Of a DNA stretch of 64,000 nucleotides, positions 16,915-25,631 are shown one piece after another. Source of the DNA: Kribbella sp. CA-293567 (GTDB taxonomy: Bacteria > Actinomycetota > Actinomycetes > Propionibacteriales > Kribbellaceae); NCBI RefSeq assembly GCF_027627575.1, contig NZ_CP114065.1, forward strand, positions 1,488,001 through 1,552,000, given 5' to 3'. The number at the start of each line of letters is the position of its first letter. The stretch's first letter is position 1. The notes below the pieces were generated by a model that was not told where the DNA came from, did no database searches, and was given only the letters and a program-made list of their open reading frames with translations. A program made the position numbers and the translations under genes.

Positions 16915-19152
16915 TCAGCGCGGTGGACGCCGCCGGCGGAACGGGTTGCGCCGACCGGATGCTTCCGAGGACCGGTCAGCTGAGGCAGCGGGGCGCGGAG
17001 GCTGGTTCTCCTGGGTCTTCTCGGTGGCCCAGGTGGCTTCTTCGACCACTGTGTCGTCGGCGTCCTCGTCGGGCTGGCCGCTCCACCAGCGGCCGCTCGG
17101 TGGCGGCGTAGCCGGCCGTACGCCGGGACCGACGTCGGGGCGGCTTTCGTCGCGCGGGCGTACGGCGCTGGTGTCGCCGCGCGGTTCAGCCGCGGGCGGA
17201 TCGACGCGGAACTCCACTGTCGGCTCGCTGACCGTGGGACTCGCGGCGGTGCGGGCTCGGGTCGCGCGGCGTTCGGCGACCGATTCCGGTTCGCTGGTCA
17301 GGATGGTGCGGGTGATGCCTGGTTCGTGAGTGGCAGGGTGGCCGCTCGCCTCGTGAACCGTGCGGGTCTCGTGGTGTTCCGACGGCACGACCGCCGTACT
17401 GCGGGGTCCGGGATCGTCGCTGCTCGGCGTGCGTGGCGGTGCCGGGGTGTGTGGCGCCGGAGCATGTGGTGACGGCTTCTGGCGTAGTACGAAGAACACC
17501 GCGACGGCGAGCACCGCGGCGAGGAAGCCGAAGCCGAGTCGCGGGATCAGCGGCAGCAGGATGCCGCAGCCGCCACCGATCACCCAGGACAGCTGCAGCA
17601 CTGTCTCCGACCGTGCGAACACCGACGTCCGCACGGTCTCCGGTACGTCGCGCTGGATCATCGCGTCCAGCGACAGCTTGCCCAGTGAACTGCACAACCC
17701 CGCGACCAGTCCGAGCACGATCAGCAGCGGGAACCCGTAGAACACCGCGACCGCGACCGCGACGATCGCGTCCGCGAGCAGCACAACCAGCACCACCGCC
17801 TCGGGTTTACGGGCCTTGAGCAACGATCCGGTGAGGGTGCCGAGGCTGTTCCCGATCCCGGCCGCCGCGATCACCGCGCCGGCCGCCAGCGCGCCGTCGA
17901 TCCCGCTGATCGGTTTGTCGCGCAGCAGGAACGCGAGGTACATGGTCAGGAAGCCCGACACGAACCGCAGTCCGAGGTTGCAGCGGATGCCTCGCGACAC
18001 CGCGGCAGTGATCGCCCGGCGCCGGGCCTCGCGCCCCGCCGTACCGGTCATCTCCTCGCCCGCCGGCGAGTCGACCCGTGACGGCAGCCGGATCGCGAGC
18101 ACCAGGCCGACCGTGTAGACCAGCGCGGCCCAGCGCAGCGACCACTGTGGCCCGATCGCGGCGAACGCTCCCGCGATGCCGGCGCCGACGGTCGCGCCGG
18201 CCACACCGGCGAGCGAGATGCGCGAATTGGCGGTGACGAGGTCGACGTTCTTCGGCAGCAGCCGCGGTACCGCGGAAGCCCGGGTGACGCCGTACGCCTT
18301 GGATGCGACCAGACAGCCGAGGGCGGCCGGATACAACCAGGCGGAGCTGTTGTGGATCGAGGCGGCGAGACTCCAGACCAGGAACCCGCGCAACCCGAGC
18401 GTCGCGCCGATCGCCCAGCGCCGGCCGTGCCGGAACCGGTCGAGCACCGGACCGATCAGCGGTGCCATCAACGCGAACGGCGCCATCGTCAGCAGCAGGA
18501 ACAGCGCAACCCGGTCCCGGGCCTGCGAACTCGGTACGGCGAAGAACACCGTCCCTGCCAGCGAGACCGCGAAGGCGGTGTCCCCGGCGGCGTTGACGAA
18601 GCCGAGCTCGATCAGCCGCGACAGCCCGGACTCGCGAGCTCCCTGCGCGCCGGTCAGCCCACGGATCCGCCGCCCGGTCGCCTTGCCGGCCCGGCCGGTC
18701 ACCCCGGCGGTCTTCTTCGACACACTGGCGAAGCCGGCCGCCCCGACCTTCGAGGCCTGCCCGACCTTCTTCCCCGCGGCGCCGACCTTCTTGCCGGCGC
18801 TGCCAAGCCGCTCCCCGGTACGCCGCTGCTTCCCGCCACCGCCCGGCTTGCCGCCACCACCCTGCCCGCTAGCACTCTGCCGACCAGTGCTGCTCGGCCC
18901 GCCACCACCGCTCGGCCCGCCACCGTTCTGCCCGCCAGCACCCTGCCGACCAGTGCTGCTCTGCCCGCCGCCGCTCTGCCGACCAGTGCTGCTCGGCCCG
19001 CCACCGCTCTGCCGGCCACCGCTGCTCTGCCCACCGGCGCCGCGCTCGCCTGAGCCCGGCCCACCGGAGGTCTCCGGGGCCGGACCCGTGCCGGGCTCGC
19101 GACCGCCTCCGGCGCCTTGGCGCGGGCGGTTCTCGGGGTCGGCACCGTTCAT
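16915..19152 (-). CDS. MFS transporter with long low-complexity N- and C-termini
   Basis: The 745-residue protein has about 12 membrane helices in residues 185-560 with an MFS-like fold. It is flanked by a 170-residue cytoplasmic N-terminus and a 180-residue Pro/Thr/Glu-rich C-terminus. The N-terminus is made of Gly/Ser/Gln repeats of the form GRQSGGG(P/Q)SST, then Lys/Gly/Ala segments. Substrate is unknown. A member of this family stands beside DUF3027 in many actinobacteria, and here it diverges from DUF3027 across 85 bases. The start at 19152 is the first ATG after the intergenic region; no strong ribosome binding site is seen. Confidence 0.8.
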   Translation of the reverse strand: MNGADPENRPRQGAGGGREPGTGPAPETSGGPGSGERGAGGQSSGGRQSGGGPSSTGRQSGGGQSSTGRQGAGGQNGGGPSGGGGPSSTGRQSASGQGGGGKPGGGGKQRRTGERLGSAGKKVGAAGKKVGQASKVGAAGFASVSKKTAGVTGRAGKATGRRIRGLTGAQGARESGLSRLIELGFVNAAGDTAFAVSLAGTVFFAVPSSQARDRVALFLLLTMAPFALMAPLIGPVLDRFRHGRRWAIGATLGLRGFLVWSLAASIHNSSAWLYPAALGCLVASKAYGVTRASAVPRLLPKNVDLVTANSRISLAGVAGATVGAGIAGAFAAIGPQWSLRWAALVYTVGLVLAIRLPSRVDSPAGEEMTGTAGREARRRAITAAVSRGIRCNLGLRFVSGFLTMYLAFLLRDKPISGIDGALAAGAVIAAAGIGNSLGTLTGSLLKARKPEAVVLVVLLADAIVAVAVAVFYGFPLLIVLGLVAGLCSSLGKLSLDAMIQRDVPETVRTSVFARSETVLQLSWVIGGGCGILLPLIPRLGFGFLAAVLAVAVFFVLRQKPSPHAPAPHTPAPPRTPSSDDPGPRSTAVVPSEHHETRTVHEASGHPATHEPGITRTILTSEPESVAERRATRARTAASPTVSEPTVEFRVDPPAAEPRGDTSAVRPRDESRPDVGPGVRPATPPPSGRWWSGQPDEDADDTVVEEATWATEKTQENQPPRPAASADRSSEASGRRNPFRRRRPPR
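18840..19060. repeat. Imperfect coding repeats in the MFS N-terminus
   Basis: Degenerate tandem units of about 33-42 bases encode GRQSGGGxSST-like stretches, seen four or more times. Such repeats are prone to length change by slippage. Confidence 0.7.
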
Positions 19153-19237
19153 GTCACCATCCTGCCTTGTGCGGGGGACAGACCGGAGTTCTGACGCGGT
19201 TCGAATCGTGGCGGCGGGCGTGCGAGAATGACCGATT

Positions 19238-20251
19238 GTGACTCCCGTCAAGACTCCGGAACCGGTCCGCGCCAAGCCCGACGCCGTCTGCGTCGCGGCG
19301 GTCGAACCCGCCCGCGAGGCGGCGATCGTCGAGGCGGGCGCCGCTCAGGTCGGTGACCACCTCGGTCATTCGGTCGAGGGCGAGCGGCTCGTCACGCACT
19401 ACTTCGCCTCGACCCACCCGGGGTACCGCGGCTGGCGCTGGGCGGTCACGCTGACCCGCGCCTCGCGGGCCAAGACCGTCACGATCAACGAGGTCGTGAT
19501 GCTGCCGGGCGACGAGGCGATCGTCGGACCCGCGTGGGTGCCGTGGTCGGAGCGCGTCCAGCCCGGTGACCTCCGTCCCGGTGACCTGTTCCCGACGCTG
19601 CCGGAGGACCCGCGGCTCGAGCCCGGCTACACCGACACCGGCGCGGCCGACGAGGTGCTGGCCGTCGTCGACGAGCTCGGACTCGGTCGCGAGCGGGTGC
19701 TGTCGCCGATCGGCCGTGAGGAAGCAGCCGACCGCTGGTACGCCGGTGACTTCGGCCCGGCATCGGCGATCGCGCAGGCCGTTCCGTACAAGTGCTTCGC
19801 CTGCGGCTACTGGATCCGGCTGAACGACAGCCTCGGCCAGGCCTTCGGCGCCTGCACCAACGAGATGGCCCCGGGCGACGGCCGGATCGTCGCCTACGAC
19901 TACGGCTGCGGAGCTCACTCCGACGCCGTGATCGACGCGCCCGACCACCCGTCGACCGAGCACGCCTTCGACACCACCGGGTACGACGACCTCACGATGC
20001 CGCGCCCCGACCCGCTGGCCGAGCCAACCGAGGCGCAGACCGAAGCACCGGCAGAGCCGGCCGAAGTACTGGCCGAGGTGCAGGCGGAGCTGGCCGAGGT
20101 GAAGGCCGAACTGGCCGACGTCCAGGCCGAGGTGGAGGAGGCCGACTCCGTCCAGGCCGAGGTCGAGGCTGCGGCCGAGCCCCCGTCGGACGACGAGGTC
20201 TACATGCCCACCGCCGAAGAGATCGCCGCGGAAGCGACCGCCAACTACTAG
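19238..20251 (+). CDS. DUF3027 domain protein
   Basis: The 337-residue protein carries a DUF3027 domain in residues 1-235, including HPGYRGWRWAVTL, ARASRAKTVT-like basic residues, GPAWVPWSERVQPGD and a cysteine cluster (CFACGYW, GACTNEM, YGCGAHSD) that looks able to bind zinc. Residues 255-315 are Ala/Glu/Val heptads predicted to form a coiled coil. The family is actinobacterial and of unknown role. A GTG start fits the family's N-terminus. The stop is followed by three copies of a 13-base repeat that resembles the last codons. Confidence 0.88.
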   Translation: MTPVKTPEPVRAKPDAVCVAAVEPAREAAIVEAGAAQVGDHLGHSVEGERLVTHYFASTHPGYRGWRWAVTLTRASRAKTVTINEVVMLPGDEAIVGPAWVPWSERVQPGDLRPGDLFPTLPEDPRLEPGYTDTGAADEVLAVVDELGLGRERVLSPIGREEAADRWYAGDFGPASAIAQAVPYKCFACGYWIRLNDSLGQAFGACTNEMAPGDGRIVAYDYGCGAHSDAVIDAPDHPSTEHAFDTTGYDDLTMPRPDPLAEPTEAQTEAPAEPAEVLAEVQAELAEVKAELADVQAEVEEADSVQAEVEAAAEPPSDDEVYMPTAEEIAAEATANY

Positions 20252-20290
20252 GCCGAACTACTGGGCCGAACTACTGGGCCGAACTACTGG
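20252..20290 (+). repeat. Three exact tandem copies of a 13-base unit
   Basis: GCCGAACTACTGG occurs three times in a row directly after the DUF3027 stop. The gene's own end (CCAACTACTAG) resembles a diverged unit, suggesting slippage from the terminal codons. Confidence 0.9.
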
Positions 20291-20350
20291 GCGGAGTACG
20301 GCGGCCCAGTACTGAAGCCGAACCACCGGGTCCGCTGCCGGACCGGGGGC

Positions 20351-20668
20351 TCAGTCCTCGGTCGCGGGCCGGTGGCCGGCCTGGATGGCGGCCCAGCGGC
20401 GGCGGCAGTACAGCAGCCCGATCCAGCCGAGCCCGAAGCCCGCGACGGTGACCCACAACCACCACTCTTCGCCGCTCTTCTCCAACTCACCGCGGAAGAT
20501 CAGCACCAGCACGAACGCGACCGCCCAGGCGACGATCCCGAAGATCACCGTGGGGATGCCGGACAGGTCCAACGGCTTGACCTCGGCGTGCACGATCTCC
20601 CCGCGAGCCAGCTGACTGGTCGGGTCGTTGCGCTTCTTCGACGCCGGCACCTGCTCCTGATCTGCCAC
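20351..20668 (-). CDS. DUF2530 membrane protein
   Basis: This 105-residue protein has two membrane helices (about 41-60 and 70-88) and the DUF2530 pattern: VKPLDLSGIPTVIFG before helix 1, FRGELEKSGEEWWLW between helices and the LLYCRRRWAA end of helix 2. Function is unknown. The family is often next to a purine permease in actinobacteria, as here, where the permease diverges across an inverted-repeat element. Confidence 0.87.
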   Translation of the reverse strand: MADQEQVPASKKRNDPTSQLARGEIVHAEVKPLDLSGIPTVIFGIVAWAVAFVLVLIFRGELEKSGEEWWLWVTVAGFGLGWIGLLYCRRRWAAIQAGHRPATED

Positions 20669-20680
20669 AGCCCCACCTTA

Positions 20681-20762
20681 GGGTGTGTCTCCCAATTTCC
20701 GCCTACTGCGCGGCACTCTGCGCGGCACCTGCTCGCTACGGCGGAAATTGGGAGACACACCC
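20681..20762. repeat. 82-bp element with perfect 23-bp terminal inverted repeats
   Basis: Left arm 20681-20703 and right arm 20740-20762 are exact reverse complements over 23 bases, starting GGGTGTGTCTCCC. The 36-base loop holds TGCGCGGCAC twice. It sits between divergent genes, where a terminator is not expected. It looks like a short miniature mobile element or a regulatory cruciform. No clear target duplication is visible. Confidence 0.85.
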
Positions 20763-20814
20763 AAGCCGTCCGATTCACTCGCCACGGGCCGACGTCACCT
20801 GACACGATGCCGTC

Positions 20815-22287
20815 ATGAGCTCGCGACAGGGCGCCATCGCCCGCCCCGGTTCCGGTCCGCTCGATGCGTTCTTCCGGATCAGCGAACGCGGATCGACCCT
20901 CGGCCGGGAGATCCGCGGTGGCCTGGTCACCTTCTTCACGATGGCCTACATCGTGGTGCTGAACCCGCTGATCATCGGGTCGGTGAAGGACAGCACCGGT
21001 CAGTTCGTCGGTGGTGGCACCGACCAGGCGGTCGCGATCGCGAAGGTCGCGGTGGCCACCGCGCTGATCGCGGGGGTGGTCACCATCCTGATGGGGCTGG
21101 TCGCCAACTTCCCGCTGGCACTGGCCACCGGCCTCGGCCTGAACGCCTTCATCGCGTTCAGCGTCGCGTCCAAGATGACCTGGGCCGACGCGATGGGCCT
21201 GGTGGTGATCGAGGGCCTGATCATCCTGGTGCTGGTGCTGACCGGGTTCCGCCGGGCGGTCTTCGAGGCGGTGCCACAGCAGCTCAAGATCGCGATCAGC
21301 GTCGGCATCGGCCTGTTCATCGCCTTCATCGGCGTGGTCGACGCCGGTTTCGTCCGCCGGCCCGCGTCGGCAGGCGGCCCGCCGGTCGAGCTCGGTGTCG
21401 GCGGCAACCTTCGCGGCTGGCCGGTCCTGGTCTTCGTGATCGGCCTGGTGCTGATCATCACGCTCTACGCGCGCAAGGTGAAGGGCGCGATCCTGATCGG
21501 CATCCTGTTCGCGACGGTGCTCGCGATCGTGATCGAGGCGATCTTCGACATCGGCGGCCGTACCGAGACCAACCCCGGCGGCTGGGGTCTGAGCGTGCCG
21601 AAGCTGCCCGACTCCTGGTTCTCCACGCCCAACCTCGACCTGGTCGGCGAGTTCAACCTGTTCGGGTCGTTCGAAAAGGTCGGCCTGGTCTCCGCGCTGC
21701 TGCTGATCTTCACCCTGATGCTGGCCGACTTCTTCGACACGATGGGCACGATGACGGCGATCGGCGCCGAGGCCGGCCTGCTCGACCAGGACGGCAACCC
21801 GCCGAACTCGCAGCGGATCCTGGTCGTCGACAGCGTCGCCGCGGCCGCGGGCGGCGCCGCCTCGGTCTCCAGCAACACGTCGTACATCGAATCGGCCTCC
21901 GGTGTCGGTGAGGGCGCGCGGACCGGACTGGCCAGCGTGGTGACCGGGATCTGCTTCCTGATCTCGATGGTGGTCGCGCCACTGGTCACGCTGATCCCGT
22001 ACGAGGCGGCCACCCCGGCGCTGATCCTGGTCGGTTTCCTGATGATGACCCAGGTCAAGGGGATCGACTTCGACGATCTGGAGCTGGCGATCCCGGCCTT
22101 CCTGACCATCATCCTGATGCCGTTCACCTACTCGATCTCGGCCGGGATCGGCGCCGGGTTCGTCTCCTACGTGCTGCTCAAGGTGGTCCGCGGCAAGGCC
22201 CGTCAGGTGCACCCGCTGATGTGGGTGGTCGCCGCCCTGTTCGTCGTGTACTTCGCCATCGGCCCGCTGCAGGACTGGCTCACCTGA
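20815..22287 (+). CDS. NCS2-family purine permease (AzgA-like)
   Basis: The 490-residue membrane protein belongs to the AzgA-like branch of NCS2 transporters, which move hypoxanthine, guanine or adenine with protons. Evidence is the opening TLGREIRGGLVTFFTMAYIVVLNPLII, the NFPLALATGLGLNAF segment, the ADFFDTMGTMTAIG motif and SNTSYIESASGVGEGARTG, all characteristic of the group. About 13 helices are apparent. The start at 20815 is ATG with CACGAT six bases upstream. The 3' side carries a hairpin with a T-run 46 bases past the stop. Confidence 0.92.
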   Translation: MSSRQGAIARPGSGPLDAFFRISERGSTLGREIRGGLVTFFTMAYIVVLNPLIIGSVKDSTGQFVGGGTDQAVAIAKVAVATALIAGVVTILMGLVANFPLALATGLGLNAFIAFSVASKMTWADAMGLVVIEGLIILVLVLTGFRRAVFEAVPQQLKIAISVGIGLFIAFIGVVDAGFVRRPASAGGPPVELGVGGNLRGWPVLVFVIGLVLIITLYARKVKGAILIGILFATVLAIVIEAIFDIGGRTETNPGGWGLSVPKLPDSWFSTPNLDLVGEFNLFGSFEKVGLVSALLLIFTLMLADFFDTMGTMTAIGAEAGLLDQDGNPPNSQRILVVDSVAAAAGGAASVSSNTSYIESASGVGEGARTGLASVVTGICFLISMVVAPLVTLIPYEAATPALILVGFLMMTQVKGIDFDDLELAIPAFLTIILMPFTYSISAGIGAGFVSYVLLKVVRGKARQVHPLMWVVAALFVVYFAIGPLQDWLT

Positions 22288-22333
22288 GCTGGAAGCCGCT
22301 GATGACACCGCGAGAACTGCTAGAATGACAAGC

Positions 22334-22373
22334 GTCTGGGCTTCCCTCTTCAGGGCCGCCCAGACTTTTGTTT
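22334..22373 (+). terminator. Hairpin plus T-run abutting the S9 peptidase start
   Basis: GTCTGGGC (22334-22341) pairs exactly with GCCCAGAC (22358-22365), followed by TTTTGTTT ending at the base before ATG 22374. It is a good intrinsic terminator for the permease. A TAGAAT hexamer at 22321-22326 could be a -10 upstream, making it an attenuator for the peptidase. Confidence 0.65.
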
Positions 22374-24497
22374 ATGGACATCAGCGCATTTCCCGCCCAG
22401 TGGTCCCGGACCCGCCGTTTCTCCCTCGGCCTGCCCCGTGCCTTCACTCTGTCGCCCGACGGTCAGCGTGTGCTTTTCCTCCGTACCCGCGGGGCCGAGG
22501 ACGCCACCAGTTGCCTCTGGCTCCTCGCCGGGACCGAGGAGCACCTGCTTGCCGCCCCTGAGTCGCTCGGCGAGGACGGCCCGCTCCCGCCCGCCGAGGC
22601 GGTCCGCCGCGAACGCGCCCGGGAGAGCGCGGCCGGCATCGTCGCCTACACGGCCGACGTGGAGCTGCGGACCGTCGCCTTCGCCCTGAACGGCGCCCTC
22701 TGGACGCTGACCCTGGACCCGTCCGCCGACTCCACGGCCGGTTCCGGGATCGGCTCCTCGGCGCAGCCCCAGTGCCGACCCACGGCCGGCCCGGTGGTCG
22801 ACCCGCGCCTCGACCCCACCGGGCAACGGGTCGCCTACGTCACCGACGGATCGCTCCGGGTCCTGACTCTTGCTACGGGCAACGATCAGCTGGTTGCCTC
22901 CGACGACGACCCCGAGGTCACCTGGGGCCTGGCCGAACACGTCGCCTCCGAGTCCATGCATCGAACCAGGGGTCACTGGTGGTCCCCGGACGGCACCCAC
23001 CTGCTCACCACCCGCGTCGACCTGACGCCAGTTCAGCGCTGGTGGATCGCCGACCCCGCCAACCCGGCTCGACCTCCGCGCGAGATCGCCTATCCCGCGG
23101 CCGGCACAGCCAATGCGCTGGTCTCACTCCACGCCTTCGACCTGACCGGCTCGAGCACCCGACTCCAGTGGGACAGTACGGCGTACGAGTACCTGGCCGC
23201 CGTTGCCTGGGATTCCCACGGCCCTCTCCTTGCCGTGCAGTCCCGCGACCAGCGCACTCTCCAGGTTCTCGCCGCCGACCCCAGTACCGGCCGGACGCAC
23301 CTACTGCACGAGCAACGCGATCCCGCCTGGGTCGAGCTCGTCCCCGGCACTCCTGCTCGCACCGCCTCGGGCAAGCTCGTCCACCCCGAAGACCTGGGCG
23401 AAACCCGCCACCTGACGATCGACGGCCGACAGGTGACTCCCGAAGGCCTGCAGCTCCGCGAAGTCCTGGCCGTTCAAGGCGAGTCGGTCCTCTTCCTGGC
23501 CAGCAACGAGCCGACCGAGTCCCACCTCTGGCTCTATCAGCAAGAGACTCTTCACCAGCTCAGCGATGTCCCAGGCGCGTACGACGGTCTCCGGGCCGGC
23601 GGCACTCTTCTCCTCAGCTCCAACACGGAGGCAGGCCGCACATTCGTGGTACGGCGTGAAGGTCAACCGGATCACCCGATCGCCTCCCACCGCGCCACCC
23701 CAGTGGTCACCCCACGGATCACCTGGCTGCAAGCGGGAGACCTGAGGCTCCGCACGGCGCTCCTCCTCCCGTCCTGGTACCAGCCGGGCGTCACCAAGCT
23801 CCCAGTCCTAATGGCCCCGTACGGCGGCCCCGCCATGTCCCTCGTCCTCAAGGTCACCGCGCCCTGGTTCCACAAAGCTCAGTGGTACGCCGAAGCCGGA
23901 TTCGCCGTCGTGATCGCCGACGGCCGCGGCACGCCGGGCCGGGGACCTGTCTGGGAGAAGACGGTCCACCGCGACACCCTGTCGGCACCGATCGCGGACC
24001 AGATCACCGCGTTGCACGCCGCAGCGGAGTACTCCCCGGATCTCGATCTGACCAGGGTCGGCATCACCGGCTGGAGCTACGGCGGCCTGCTCGCGGCCGC
24101 CGCCGTACTGCGCCGGCCGGACGTCTTCCACGCCGCGGTCTCCGGAGCGGCCCCCAGCGACCAGCGCCTCTACGACACGCATTGGCGCGAGCGCTTCCTG
24201 GGGCACCCGGACGAGCACCCGGAGGACTACGACCGCTCATCACCCATCAACGACGCCGCCAAGCTGGAGCGACCGCTCCTCCTGGTCCACGGTCTGGCCG
24301 ACGACAACGTGATCGCCGCCCACACCCTGCGGTTCTCCGCCGCGCTGCTGGCCGCAGGTCGCCCGCACCAGGTCATGCCGCTGTCCAACGCGACCCATCG
24401 GGTCACCGACGAAGCCGCGGTCCGGGGACTGATGCTGCACGAGCTCGACTTCCTGAGGACCGCGCTACTCGCCGTGGGGGAGCAGCCGGGCACGTAG
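22374..24497 (+). CDS. S9-family prolyl oligopeptidase (DPP IV-like)
   Basis: The 707-residue protein has an N-terminal beta-propeller (residues 20-430, with DPP IV-type segments such as ESMHRTRGHWWSPDG and TRVDLTPVQRWWIAD) and a C-terminal alpha/beta-hydrolase. The triad is S568 in GWSYGG, D643 in HGLADDNV and H675 in NATHRV. The EE-type motif near residue 190 (GLAEHVASES) is the place where DPP IV enzymes bind the substrate N-terminus. It should cleave dipeptides, probably Xaa-Pro, and has no signal peptide. ATG 22374 directly follows a hairpin and T-run, with no ribosome binding site. Confidence 0.92.
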   Translation: MDISAFPAQWSRTRRFSLGLPRAFTLSPDGQRVLFLRTRGAEDATSCLWLLAGTEEHLLAAPESLGEDGPLPPAEAVRRERARESAAGIVAYTADVELRTVAFALNGALWTLTLDPSADSTAGSGIGSSAQPQCRPTAGPVVDPRLDPTGQRVAYVTDGSLRVLTLATGNDQLVASDDDPEVTWGLAEHVASESMHRTRGHWWSPDGTHLLTTRVDLTPVQRWWIADPANPARPPREIAYPAAGTANALVSLHAFDLTGSSTRLQWDSTAYEYLAAVAWDSHGPLLAVQSRDQRTLQVLAADPSTGRTHLLHEQRDPAWVELVPGTPARTASGKLVHPEDLGETRHLTIDGRQVTPEGLQLREVLAVQGESVLFLASNEPTESHLWLYQQETLHQLSDVPGAYDGLRAGGTLLLSSNTEAGRTFVVRREGQPDHPIASHRATPVVTPRITWLQAGDLRLRTALLLPSWYQPGVTKLPVLMAPYGGPAMSLVLKVTAPWFHKAQWYAEAGFAVVIADGRGTPGRGPVWEKTVHRDTLSAPIADQITALHAAAEYSPDLDLTRVGITGWSYGGLLAAAAVLRRPDVFHAAVSGAAPSDQRLYDTHWRERFLGHPDEHPEDYDRSSPINDAAKLERPLLLVHGLADDNVIAAHTLRFSAALLAAGRPHQVMPLSNATHRVTDEAAVRGLMLHELDFLRTALLAVGEQPGT

Positions 24498-25553
24498 TTC
24501 GAGGTACTGGGTGCGGGCGGTGAACAGCGCGCGGAGCTCGGTGGTGACGTTGTCGAGGAAGTCGGTCCGGTACGTCGCGTCCGTCATCAGCGAGATCGAG
24601 TAGTACAGCCCGGTGAAGTTGGCGATGCCGACGGCAACCTTGACCAGGGCGGCGCTGATCAGCAAGGGGTGGCCGAGCAGCTCGAACCGGTGCGACCAGG
24701 CGCCGGGGTCGACGCCCCAGGACTCGTAGATCTCCCCGCTGATCGCGAGCAGGCCGAAGCCGACGAAGAACAGGCCGACGCCGGTGCTGACCACCAGCAC
24801 CTGCATCCACTGGCGGATCACCAGGCTGACGCTCAGGTTGAGACGCTGGATCCGGCTGAGCGGCGGCTCGGATCCCGCCTCGAGCTCGATCTCGTCCAGC
24901 TCCTTCGGCAGCCGCAGCATCAGGAACAGGCTGCTGAGCAGCGTGAACGCGATCGCGGAGAAGGCGATGAACTCGACCGGCATGCCGGCGAAGACCTGCC
25001 ACATCTCGGTGTTCACGAACAGTACGAGGGAGAACACGAGCAGCAACGGCAGCGCCCGGACCAGGCTGGTCACCGAGCCGGCCAGTTCGGTGCCGAGCCG
25101 GCGCAGGCCCCAGAACGTCGTACCGATCAGGCCGTAGCCGACCACCACGTAGATCACGCCGACCAGCAACAGGTTGCCGATGGCAACCCCGGCGAACTGC
25201 TTCCACTGGTTGTCGGTGATCACCGGCAGCAGGGCCGGCAGCAGCACGAAGACGGCCAGTTCCGGTGTGCCGAAACGGGTCGGGAAGGACCAGAACGGCC
25301 GCCGCCGGAAGCGGTTCAGCAGCCCGAAGCCGGTCAGCAGGATGGCCAGGCCGGCCAGGGCGGTGAGCAGATTGCGCTTGGTCGACCACTCGAACGAGGT
25401 GGCTCCGGTCAGCTCGAACAGGAAGACCAGCACCAGTACCGGGGTGGCCCGGCTGAAGATGTCGTGGGTCGGTGAGAAGTCCTCGATGAACAACGGCAGG
25501 CCGGCGCGCCGGAAGCGCTGCTCGTACCGCGCCAGCTCCGGTGGTGTCCCCAT
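24465..25553 (-). CDS. Polytopic membrane protein of unknown function
   Basis: The 362 residues contain about eight hydrophobic helices (for example GNLLLVGVIYVVVGYGLIG and LPLLLVFSLVLFVNTEMWQVFAG) separated by an acidic cytoplasmic loop (LPKELDEIELEAGSEPP). I do not recognise a named family; similar actinobacterial proteins are annotated only as membrane proteins. Its last 33 bases overlap, tail to tail, the end of the S9 peptidase gene, so the last residues of both proteins are read from the same DNA in opposite directions. Confidence 0.78.
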   Translation of the reverse strand: MGTPPELARYEQRFRRAGLPLFIEDFSPTHDIFSRATPVLVLVFLFELTGATSFEWSTKRNLLTALAGLAILLTGFGLLNRFRRRPFWSFPTRFGTPELAVFVLLPALLPVITDNQWKQFAGVAIGNLLLVGVIYVVVGYGLIGTTFWGLRRLGTELAGSVTSLVRALPLLLVFSLVLFVNTEMWQVFAGMPVEFIAFSAIAFTLLSSLFLMLRLPKELDEIELEAGSEPPLSRIQRLNLSVSLVIRQWMQVLVVSTGVGLFFVGFGLLAISGEIYESWGVDPGAWSHRFELLGHPLLISAALVKVAVGIANFTGLYYSISLMTDATYRTDFLDNVTTELRALFTARTQYLELRARLLPHGE

Positions 25554-25605
25554 GCGCGGAACCCTAGGGCATCGGCGGTCCCACTCCCGGCGACCGGGGC
25601 TTTAG

Positions 25606-25631
25606 TTAGCAAAGGTAATGAGTTAAGCTAA
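25606..25631. promoter_or_regulatory. Candidate MarR operator
   Basis: TTAGC (25606-25610) and GCTAA (25627-25631) flank an AT-rich stretch that stands out from the GC-rich surroundings and ends on the first base of the MarR start codon. MarR proteins usually bind such repeats over their own promoter. Confidence 0.5.

Noticed and set aside
22325..22561. A 78-codon ORF starting before the S9 peptidase, as a possible leader peptide
   Set aside because: It mostly overlaps the peptidase in another frame and has no ribosome binding site; only the hairpin at 22334-22373 is kept.
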